DNA of 7,452 bases from an uncultured Sulfurovum sp. (GTDB taxonomy: Bacteria > Campylobacterota > Campylobacteria > Campylobacterales > Sulfurovaceae): NCBI GenBank assembly GCA_902727905.1, contig CACVAR010000111.1, forward strand, positions 1-7,452. The letters are read 5' to 3'. Below the pieces are notes generated by a model. That model saw only the letters and a program-made list of their open reading frames with translations, was not told the DNA's origin and did no database searches. This document shows positions 1 to 5,751 of this stretch, piece by piece (positions within the stretch are counted from its first letter, which is position 1; each line of letters starts with the position of its first letter). Position numbers and translations under genes: made by a program.

Positions 1-12
1 AAGTAATTGGGG

Positions 13-32
13 TTCCCATCAAAAGATGGGAA
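13..32 (-). terminator. Hairpin after the cytochrome c553 stop codon
   Basis: A perfect inverted repeat has 8-bp arms (TTCCCATC and GATGGGAA) around a 4-base loop. It begins nine bases after the cytochrome stop codon on the minus strand. Its position suggests a transcription terminator or a 3' stabilising stem-loop. No run of U follows it in the minus direction (ACCCCAATT follows instead), so it is not a textbook intrinsic terminator. The hairpin itself is certain; the function is inferred. Confidence 0.5.
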
Positions 33-41
33 AAGGAAAAA

Positions 42-332
42 CTATTTTTTTCCGTACTTATCAGCAAATGCTTTGATATCATCATCTGACATTGCAGTAG
101 CTGGAGCTTTCATAAGCATTTTCATTGGACCACCATAAGAACCATCTTTGTAACCATTAAGTGCAGTTGTAATTTCTTCTGCAGTCATATCTGTTACTAC
201 TTTTGATTTACCCATTGCAGATTTTTCAAAGTCTGCTCCGTGACATCCTACACATGAAGCTGTGTCAAATGCTGATGCAGTTACTGAAAGTAGTCCTAGT
301 GTTGCGATTGTGATTATACTTTGTTTAATCAT
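42..332 (-). CDS. Periplasmic monoheme cytochrome c553 (class I c-type cytochrome)
   Basis: This 96-residue protein is a small soluble electron carrier of the periplasm. In Campylobacterota such c553 proteins shuttle electrons between the quinol-oxidising complex and terminal oxidases or reductases. Residues 1-21 form a signal peptide: K3, a hydrophobic core at about 5-17, and an ASA cleavage site before F22. The single heme site is CVGCH, with C27 and C30 as thioether ligands and H31 as the proximal iron ligand. The distal ligand is probably one of the methionines at 70-74 in the YGGPMKMLM segment (M81 is less likely). The mature protein is about 75 residues, normal for the family. The start is supported by GGAGAA five bases upstream. 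The gene stands alone and diverges from the ispB-hemA pair, with a large inverted repeat upstream that may control it. The partner enzyme cannot be told from this window. Confidence 0.93.
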   Translation of the reverse strand: MIKQSIITIATLGLLSVTASAFDTASCVGCHGADFEKSAMGKSKVVTDMTAEEITTALNGYKDGSYGGPMKMLMKAPATAMSDDDIKAFADKYGKK

Positions 333-362
333 ATTGTTTCTCCGTAATTTTTTAAATTTGGT

Positions 363-427
363 ACTTGACCAAAACTAAAAGTATTTCAACAATAAATATT
401 AAAAAATACTCTTAGGTGTGGTCAAGT
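363..427. repeat. Long imperfect inverted repeat in the cytochrome c553 upstream region
   Basis: Two 24-base arms (363-386 and 404-427) pair in register at 21 of 24 positions around a 17-base loop. The outer block is ACTTGACCA/TGGTCAAGT (9 bp). After mismatches at 372/418 and 374/416 (373/417 pairs) come CTAA/TTAG, one mismatch at 379/411, and AGTATTT/AAATACT. Read as minus-strand RNA, 379/411 becomes a G-U pair and the loop edge 387/403 can add another, so the structure is more stable in the sense of the cytochrome mRNA. It ends about 30 bases before the cytochrome start codon. It could be a 5' UTR stem-loop or a protein-binding operator; the sequence does not decide between them. Confidence 0.75.
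396..425 (-). promoter_or_regulatory. Candidate cytochrome c553 promoter inside the inverted repeat
   Basis: On the minus strand, TTGACC (420-425) is followed by an 18-base spacer and TAATAT (396-401), a fair sigma70-type pair. It would start transcription near 389, giving a leader of about 57 bases. In this reading the inverted-repeat arm covers the -35 box, as expected for an operator. A competing -10 candidate is TATACT at 439-444, which would start transcription just ahead of the repeat and place the whole hairpin at the 5' end of the mRNA. Mapping the transcript start would separate the two. Confidence 0.3.
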
Positions 428-429
428 CC

Positions 430-451
430 TAGCTAAATAGTATAGCTAAAT
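430..451. repeat. Short direct repeat TAGCTAAAT x2
   Basis: The 9-base word TAGCTAAAT occurs at 430-438 and again at 443-451, a 13-base period. Each copy contains the palindrome TAGCTA. On the minus strand the two copies flank a TATACT (439-444) that could be a -10 box. This may be a pair of regulator half-sites or simply AT-rich coincidence. Confidence 0.35.
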
Positions 452-571
452 TGTGTAGAAATTATGAATAATCGTAAAAAAGATAAGAAATAATGATAGG
501 ATATTTACAGAAAATCACACCTAATAATACTATGGAAGCGCAGTTCATATAGATTTTAATCACTATGAAGG

Positions 572-577
572 TATAAT
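572..577 (+). promoter_or_regulatory. Probable -10 box for ispB-hemA
   Basis: A perfect TATAAT lies 40 bases before the polyprenyl synthase start, predicting transcription from about 584 and a leader of roughly 34 bases. No TTGACA-like -35 box sits at the right distance, which is usual in Campylobacterota, where -35 boxes are weak. ATCCTATCA at 576-584 overlaps the box and is the inverse of TGATAGGAT at 494-502. Confidence 0.5.
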
Positions 578-617
578 CCTATCAAGTAATAGACACTAGA
601 AACAGGTTAAGGATGAA

Positions 618-1517
618 ATGGTGATAGATGCCGTTGAAAGAAAAATAGAACAGTATATAAGCGAGTTGGGTGACCAATATGTTTTTAGGCTTTATAAAAA
701 TATACCACATGGTAAGAGACTTAGAACAAAACTTATTTTAAAAATTGCTGGTTCATCATTGAAAGTTATAAAAACTGCAGCAACCGTAGAAATGATACAT
801 GCAGCAAGTTTATTACACGATGATGTTATAGATGATGCAGATACAAGACGTGGTCAAGCTTCTGTTAATGCTTCTGAAGGTAATAAAACAGCCATCATGA
901 TGGGAGACATACTTTACTCAAAAGCTTTTTTTGAGTTAAATAGTGTTTCATCTGAAGTTGCTAAGGTTATTTCCAATGCTGTTGTACAGCTAAGTCTTGG
1001 TGAGTTAGCTGATGTTGAACTGTCCAAAAGTTTTCACACAAATCGTGAAGCCTATTTAAAAATGCTTTATCAAAAAACTGCCTCATTAATGGAAGCTTCA
1101 GCTGAATCAGCTGCCATCTTAGCAGGTAAAAACCGTAAAGCATACCGACAATATGGTCATAATCTTGGACTTGCTTTCCAAATGATTGATGATATTTTAG
1201 ATATAACTGAAGACTCTAAAACATTGGGGAAACCAGCATTGCACGATTTTGTAGAGGGTAAAGTTACTCTACCTTATATTTACTTATATGAAAAATTAGC
1301 TGATGAAGACAGAGAGTTTCTTGTCTCTTTACACAGAAAGCGTTTAAGTGAAGAGGAAGCATTGTGGATTAAAAGTGCTATGAAGAAACATCATATTATA
1401 GAAAAGTCTTACAATGAAGCGAAAGTGCTTATCGATGAAGCAATTGAATCAATGGAGTTATTAGGGGAGCATGACTTATCTAACATTGCAAAAGCAATGA
1501 TTGAGAGAAAGTTCTAA
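618..1517 (+). CDS. ispB: Long-chain polyprenyl diphosphate synthase (IspB type)
   Basis: This cytosolic trans-isoprenyl diphosphate synthase condenses isopentenyl diphosphate onto an allylic primer to make the tail of the respiratory quinone, menaquinone in this group. It has 299 residues, the usual family length. Visible motifs are GKRLR (32-36), the first aspartate-rich motif DDVIDD (68-73) followed by RRG (77-79), KT (153-154), the second aspartate-rich motif in FQMIDDILD (187-195), and LGKPALHDFVEGKVTLP (203-219). The fifth residue before the first aspartate motif is A63 and the fourth is S64. These small residues leave the product pocket open, as in E. coli IspB (IHTATLLHDD), so a long chain is favoured over farnesyl; exact length cannot be read. 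TTAAGGA (607-613) lies four bases before the ATG; the GTG at 621 is a possible alternative start. The gene is coupled to hemA by a TAATG overlap, and the same ispB-hemA order is known in Campylobacter jejuni. Confidence 0.9.
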   Translation: MVIDAVERKIEQYISELGDQYVFRLYKNIPHGKRLRTKLILKIAGSSLKVIKTAATVEMIHAASLLHDDVIDDADTRRGQASVNASEGNKTAIMMGDILYSKAFFELNSVSSEVAKVISNAVVQLSLGELADVELSKSFHTNREAYLKMLYQKTASLMEASAESAAILAGKNRKAYRQYGHNLGLAFQMIDDILDITEDSKTLGKPALHDFVEGKVTLPYIYLYEKLADEDREFLVSLHRKRLSEEEALWIKSAMKKHHIIEKSYNEAKVLIDEAIESMELLGEHDLSNIAKAMIERKF

Positions 1518-2767
1518 TGCACTATCAAGTACTTGCTTTTAACCATCATAATTGCGAACAGTCACTACGTGAAGAGTTAGCTTTTACTGATGAACAAGAG
1601 AGAAGTAACTTTTTACATGAACTCGTAGAGTTTAAATTTATCCATGAAGCTTATGTTGTTTCAACCTGTAATAGGGTGGAAGTAGTTGTTGCTACTTCCG
1701 ATAATTTTTCTGCCTATCATACGATTTTAGGTTTACTTAGTAAAAAATCCAATGTAGATTTTTATAGACTAAAATCTTCTGGACGACGTTATGATGATGA
1801 AGAGGCAATTATTCATATTTTTTCTGTGGTTTCTTCTTTGGATTCTTTGGTTATTGGTGAGTCTCAGATCACGGGACAGGTAAAAGAGGCATTTAAATTT
1901 TCAGATGAAAATGGAACTGCTGGACCAAAACTAAAAAGTGTACTGACTTATGCAATAAAATGTGCAGCTGAAATTAGAAACATTACGAAAATCTCTGAAA
2001 ATCCAATTTCCATAGCTTCGGTAGCTGTTGCACAAGCTTATAAAATATATGGTGACAATATCTCAGGTATGAGAGGGGTTGTTATTGGTGCAGGTGAGAT
2101 GGGTAAGATAGCAGCGAAAAACCTTTTACGTTTGGGTTGTGATGTTCTTTTACTCGGACGAGACTTAGAGAAAACGCAAAAAATCGCAGAAGAGTTAGGT
2201 GAAAATGTTAAGGCTGATACCGTAGAAAAGTTATTAAAATATATTAATCGCTATCGTTTACTTTTCTCTGCAACTTCATCACTAGAGGCAATCATTCAAC
2301 CAAATATGATTGAAAATAGGAATTTTGACAGGGTTTGGTTTGACATGGCAATTCCTAGAGACATTGGTGATATGGGTTTAAAAAAGTTAAAATTGTTTAG
2401 AATTGATGACTTAAAAAATATTTCAAATGAAAATTATGCACTGAAACAAGAACAAGCAATACAAGCGAAAGAGATTGTGCTTAAGTTTAAAGATGAGTTT
2501 TATATTTGGCTTAAAGCATTCTCTATTGAACCAGTTATTCGTGATATGAGATTACAAGTAAAAGCTTCAATAGAAAAAGAACTACAGCGTGCCATAAAAA
2601 AGAATTTTGTGCCTGCTGAGTATGAAGAAAACATGAATAAAATGGCTGAGCAGATGTTTAAACATTTCTTACATGATGCTACTCAAAACCTACGTGAGTC
2701 TTCAACTGAAACAGAAGATTCAGACAAGGTAGAAGTTATTGCTAAGATTTTTAATATAGAGTATTAA
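1517..2767 (+). CDS. hemA: Glutamyl-tRNA reductase
   Basis: This NADPH-dependent enzyme reduces glutamyl-tRNA(Glu) to glutamate-1-semialdehyde, the first committed step of C5-pathway tetrapyrrole and heme synthesis in the cytosol. The 416 residues follow the family order. The N-terminal catalytic domain carries STCNRVE with nucleophile C51, H100, and the signature VIGESQITGQVKEAF (112-126). The NADPH Rossmann domain has GAGEMG at 191-196. The C-terminal helical dimerisation domain covers roughly 310-416 and contains the conserved RDMR segment. The start codon shares its A with the ispB stop (TAATG), and GAGAG in the end of ispB can serve as ribosome binding site, so translation is probably coupled. 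The stop overlaps that of the convergent helicase gene by four bases. In C. jejuni the next gene is proS; here it is not, so the order is locally rearranged. All key residues are present. Confidence 0.97.
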   Translation: MHYQVLAFNHHNCEQSLREELAFTDEQERSNFLHELVEFKFIHEAYVVSTCNRVEVVVATSDNFSAYHTILGLLSKKSNVDFYRLKSSGRRYDDEEAIIHIFSVVSSLDSLVIGESQITGQVKEAFKFSDENGTAGPKLKSVLTYAIKCAAEIRNITKISENPISIASVAVAQAYKIYGDNISGMRGVVIGAGEMGKIAAKNLLRLGCDVLLLGRDLEKTQKIAEELGENVKADTVEKLLKYINRYRLLFSATSSLEAIIQPNMIENRNFDRVWFDMAIPRDIGDMGLKKLKLFRIDDLKNISNENYALKQEQAIQAKEIVLKFKDEFYIWLKAFSIEPVIRDMRLQVKASIEKELQRAIKKNFVPAEYEENMNKMAEQMFKHFLHDATQNLRESSTETEDSDKVEVIAKIFNIEY

Positions 2768-4791
2768 TTTTCTTTGAGCATTTTTGCTTCATAGAGGAAT
2801 GGAGAAGGTTTAAAGTCAAGCTTTTTCACTCGGTCATGTTTAGCAAAAGATAAGTAAAGTTTCTCTTTAGCACGGGTCACAGCTACATAGAATAGTCTAC
2901 GCTCCTCATCTAAGCTTCCACCTTTACCCATAAGTTTTGTGTTTGGAAAACGTCCATCCATTAAGTCTACTACATAGACTTCTGTAAATTCTAAACCTTT
3001 TGAAGCATGAATGCTGAGTAAGTTTACCCCATCACCTTCGCTAAGTTCATTGCCCCCAAGTACCATTGCATTAACAAAGCGAGAGATTTCTTTATATTGA
3101 GAAGATAGGTCTATGAGCAGTCGTGCTTTCCGTGCTATACGTTCTTTAGCAAGATTCTTTTTTTCTTGATCAATCTCTCCAGATTTTAGTCGTCCTCTTT
3201 GGGTAGCTAAAAGTTCAACTAAAAAGTTATAGAGTGGAGATTGAACAAGTTTTACTAAAAGACTTCTAGGTTGTTTAATATTACTAATTGAACTCATAAA
3301 TTCATGATACATTTTAAAAAACTCTAAACCATCAGGACTAAGCTTTGGGTATTTTAAAATAGGGTGAGAACGAATTTTTTCACTCATTGGTATTTTGGCA
3401 AAACGGGTTACAGAACCTATCTCTGCATCATCATCAAAAAGACCAAGTTGCATGTTTTTATTTGGATTTAGTTTTGGTAAGGTGTGGACTCTTGGATACA
3501 TAAGCCCTATAAATAGGTTTCCTTCACCAAAATGTCTGAAACATTCAAACATCTCTTTTGCAACAGCTGAACCAATATTTTTTCCATATTCAAAAATATG
3601 AATAAATGCCATCATATCTTTTGGATTAACTATGAGCGAACAGACATCGAGTAAAAACTTTACCTCTTTGGCTTCAAAAAAACTGTTCCCACCTTTTCGT
3701 TTTGAAGGAATGCCCATTTCACGTAAGGAAGCTTCTATCCCATCTCCTGAAGCATTGTTTCTAAAAATCACAGCAATGTCATTGGTGGGGGTATAGGTTT
3801 GTTTAATACTTTTAGCTATCCCTTGGTATTGATCAAAAAGTTCATTATGCATTAGCAGTTTAGGAGGCTGGTTTTTCCCTGTACGTGTAACAACCAGTTT
3901 TTTAGGATAAATTCTTTCATTTCTTTCGATAACACGATTGGCAAGGGACAAAATACTTCCTGATGATCGATAGTTTTTATCCAAAGTAAAAACAGTGGCA
4001 TTAGGATATCGTTCTCCAAAAGTAGCAATATTTTGAATATTAGCACCATTAAAAGCATAAATACTTTGGTCATAATCCCCCACACAAAAGAGAGAGTTTG
4101 GTGTCATAGAGTCAATAAGTGCAGATTGTAAAGTATTGGTGTCTTGATACTCATCTACGAGTACCTCAACAAGGTCACGACCATGTTCTTGAAGGTGTGC
4201 TTTCATTTTTAAAAGTAAGTCATTAAAGGAAACAAAACCATATTTATCTTTAGTCTCTTCAAAGTCATCAATAATATTCATATAAATATCTATGAGGGGT
4301 TTATGGTCTGGGTACTTCTCAGTAAACCAAACATCAAAACCATCTAAAGAAGCATTTTGGTAAAGAGAGTACTGTTCATACAAATAAGTCGAAGAAAAAG
4401 GCTCTGTATCTAAGTTTAAACGTTTCATTTGTCGTTTTTCATAAACTGAACGGAAAAGTGTTTTTAATTCACCGGGTTGTTTGAGTGAAATATTGGCATT
4501 CATCTCTTTTAACCAACGGTACGAGACAGCATGAAAAGTTCCAGACTCAATTTTGTTAACAATACTAGCAGGGTAGTAACGACCAACACGTGCAAGCATT
4601 TCACCAGCTGCTTTGTTGGTAAAAGTTAAAAGTAGTATTTTAGAGGGTTCTGTACCATTTTGTAAAAGATGAGCAATACGCCCCACAATGGTAGATGTTT
4701 TACCTGTCCCAGCAGAAGCAATAATTAAATTGTTTCCAATGGGTGCAGTAGCAGCAGAAAGCTGCTCTTCATTAAGGGTACTAAGGGGCAT
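2764..4791 (-). CDS. UvrD/Rep-family superfamily 1A ATP-dependent DNA helicase
   Basis: This 675-residue protein is a 3'-5' DNA helicase of the UvrD/Rep/PcrA family, acting in repair, replication restart or removal of proteins from DNA. All SF1A motifs are visible: Q motif LNEEQLSAA (6-14), Walker A ASAGTGKT (25-32), Ia TFTNKAA (56-62), Ib GTFHA (84-88), Walker B DEYQD (213-217), III GDYDQSIYAFNGA (238-250), IV NYRSS (273-277), V SIHASKGLEF (593-602) and VI VAVTRAK (636-642). Length matches Rep/UvrD. There is no obvious C-terminal extension of the PcrA Tudor type: the protein ends about 33 residues after motif VI. Residues 448-452 read QLGLF inside a polar loop of the probable 2B domain, a match to the sliding-clamp-binding pentapeptide. 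Campylobacterota carry more than one such helicase, so I do not choose between uvrD and rep. TAAGGT, overlapping the upstream gene's stop, precedes the ATG, implying an operon with the 111-residue protein seven bases away. Confidence 0.94.
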   Translation of the reverse strand: MPLSTLNEEQLSAATAPIGNNLIIASAGTGKTSTIVGRIAHLLQNGTEPSKILLLTFTNKAAGEMLARVGRYYPASIVNKIESGTFHAVSYRWLKEMNANISLKQPGELKTLFRSVYEKRQMKRLNLDTEPFSSTYLYEQYSLYQNASLDGFDVWFTEKYPDHKPLIDIYMNIIDDFEETKDKYGFVSFNDLLLKMKAHLQEHGRDLVEVLVDEYQDTNTLQSALIDSMTPNSLFCVGDYDQSIYAFNGANIQNIATFGERYPNATVFTLDKNYRSSGSILSLANRVIERNERIYPKKLVVTRTGKNQPPKLLMHNELFDQYQGIAKSIKQTYTPTNDIAVIFRNNASGDGIEASLREMGIPSKRKGGNSFFEAKEVKFLLDVCSLIVNPKDMMAFIHIFEYGKNIGSAVAKEMFECFRHFGEGNLFIGLMYPRVHTLPKLNPNKNMQLGLFDDDAEIGSVTRFAKIPMSEKIRSHPILKYPKLSPDGLEFFKMYHEFMSSISNIKQPRSLLVKLVQSPLYNFLVELLATQRGRLKSGEIDQEKKNLAKERIARKARLLIDLSSQYKEISRFVNAMVLGGNELSEGDGVNLLSIHASKGLEFTEVYVVDLMDGRFPNTKLMGKGGSLDEERRLFYVAVTRAKEKLYLSFAKHDRVKKLDFKPSPFLYEAKMLKEN

Positions 4792-4798
4792 ACAGACC

Positions 4799-5134
4799 TT
4801 ATTGACCGAGGATATAGTAAGTAGGTTTTTTCCCTACTTGTTCTGTTTTGATTTTGTATTTATTAGACCAATGTTTAACCAGCTCTGTAAACTCTTCTTG
4901 AATCTCTTTTGAAGTATCTTCACTTCCTTTGATTTTAAAGACATCTTTTGAGTTTGATAGGGCAACCACACCTTTTATGTGGGCTAATTCATCATGTAAA
5001 GAAAGGATATGTTTAGAGAAGTTTTCAAATCCATTTGTGTTGTCAATGGTTCTTTTTATTTGTTCTATAGACTGTACTGAGGTAGCATAACCAAGTTGTT
5101 TTAAAAGTGCTTCTGGACTTAAGTCAAGGTTCAT
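4799..5134 (-). CDS. Hypothetical protein cotranscribed with the helicase
   Basis: I do not recognise this 111-residue protein. It has no signal peptide, membrane segment or cysteine, so it should be a soluble cytosolic protein. The N-terminal part (about 1-50) looks helical. The rest mixes short hydrophobic, probably beta, stretches (GVVALS 55-60, DVFKIKG 64-70) with a charged helix (about 74-90), and it ends in YKIKTEQ...PTYYILG (93-110). That ending could be a strand-turn-strand wing, but this is speculation. AAGGA lies six bases before the ATG, a good ribosome binding site. Only seven bases separate its stop from the helicase ATG, and the helicase ribosome binding site overlaps that stop, so the two are almost certainly one transcript. 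A role linked to the helicase is plausible but unproven. Confidence 0.8.
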   Translation of the reverse strand: MNLDLSPEALLKQLGYATSVQSIEQIKRTIDNTNGFENFSKHILSLHDELAHIKGVVALSNSKDVFKIKGSEDTSKEIQEEFTELVKHWSNKYKIKTEQVGKKPTYYILGQ

Positions 5135-5218
5135 TTATTTCCTTTTGTTTTTATTTTTTATTTTTGGTGTTTCTACTAAAACTTTAGCAAAAGTAAGGTT
5201 AGGTATTAATGAAGTTTT
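5135..5218 (-). other. Gap between the two hypothetical genes
   Basis: This 84-base stretch contains no open frame. On the minus strand its end is a purine-rich leader (A-rich with AAGGA) serving the 111-residue gene. The only symmetry is a small CTAAA-AC-TTTAG palindrome, too weak to call a terminator. I see no clear TATAAT-type box, which mildly favours read-through from the upstream gene. Confidence 0.4.
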
Positions 5219-5653
5219 TCAAGTAATTGTTGCAAGTAATCGTTGATAATAGTCTGAATGTCGAAAGGTTTTTTCATATCGCCATCTTAAGACAAATTCA
5301 ATGATGTTTTGCTTATCTTTTTCCTTTAATCTTTCAGCTTTACCATAATAGCCAAGGGAGAGGTTTTTAATTATTTTTTGACCTTCTTCATTTATTTCAG
5401 ATGCTATGGCAATTATTTGGACATATTTTCCTTCACGAATTTCGCCAAAGTCTTCATTTTTAAGTCCTATACCGGCTAAGTTCATGGCTTTATAGTTAAA
5501 GATGGTATCGAAGTTAGAATGTTTTTTATCCAAGTGAAGTGTTTTGACGAGCTGACCAATATGTTTTAAATTTTCTTCTCGTAAAGAAGAGCTGCTTCCT
5601 AACTTTTCTTCAAGTTTGTCGAGTAAGGAATTTATTTTTTCAATATTAGTCAT
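5219..5653 (-). CDS. Hypothetical protein, 144 residues, divergent from murA
   Basis: I do not recognise this protein. It lacks a signal peptide, membrane segment and cysteine, and should be cytosolic. Residues 1-45 are helical and charged, with heptad-like hydrophobic spacing (IEKINSLLDKLEEKL) and a serine run at 20-23. The middle has a hydrophobic strand (YVQIIAIASEI, about 77-87). The C-terminal third is rich in Lys, Arg and aromatic residues (FVLRWRYEKTFRHSDYYQRLL). The ATG is supported by AAGGAG (5662-5667) eight bases upstream and by a TATAAT at 5687-5692. An 84-base gap separates it from the 111-residue gene. I see no strong terminator or promoter there, so it may be the first gene of a three-gene transcript ending with the helicase. 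That is weaker than the link between the other two. Confidence 0.78.
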   Translation of the reverse strand: MTNIEKINSLLDKLEEKLGSSSSLREENLKHIGQLVKTLHLDKKHSNFDTIFNYKAMNLAGIGLKNEDFGEIREGKYVQIIAIASEINEEGQKIIKNLSLGYYGKAERLKEKDKQNIIEFVLRWRYEKTFRHSDYYQRLLATIT

Positions 5654-5686
5654 TGTTAGCGCTCCTTAGTTTTCATATTAATAAAT

Positions 5687-5692
5687 ATTATA
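5687..5692 (-). promoter_or_regulatory. Probable -10 box for the 144-residue gene (and perhaps the helicase operon)
   Basis: TATAAT on the minus strand, within AGTATATAATATT, predicts a start near 5680 and a leader of about 27 bases that contains AAGGAG. There is no good -35 box. It lies 24 bases from the plus-strand -10 candidate for murA, so the two promoters are back to back in under 100 bases. Confidence 0.5.
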
Positions 5693-5715
5693 TACTATAC
5701 TTAACCTATTTTAGA

Positions 5716-5721
5716 TAAAAT
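5716..5721 (+). promoter_or_regulatory. Candidate -10 box for murA
   Basis: TAAAAT sits inside TTTTAGATAAAAT, a form often seen ahead of genes in this phylum. It would start transcription near 5728, giving murA a leader of about two dozen bases. TATAAA at 5727-5732 is an alternative that would make the leader shorter still. Confidence 0.4.
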
Positions 5722-5751
5722 TCAGTTATAAATTTATTATGGATATTAAAT

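Noticed and set aside
464..493. Short plus-strand frame reading MNNRKKDKK
   Set aside because: Nine codons, no ribosome binding site, in an AT-rich control region; most likely chance.
3395..3601. Plus-strand open frame opposite the helicase
   Set aside because: It lies wholly within a helicase with complete motifs, has no good ribosome binding site, and reads like an antisense shadow.
4688..4912. Plus-strand frame across the junction of the helicase and the 111-residue gene
   Set aside because: It overlaps two well-supported genes on the other strand and has no initiation signals.
5135..5218. Possible terminator or promoter between the two hypothetical genes
   Set aside because: Only a 5-bp palindrome and no clear TATAAT; too weak to call either.
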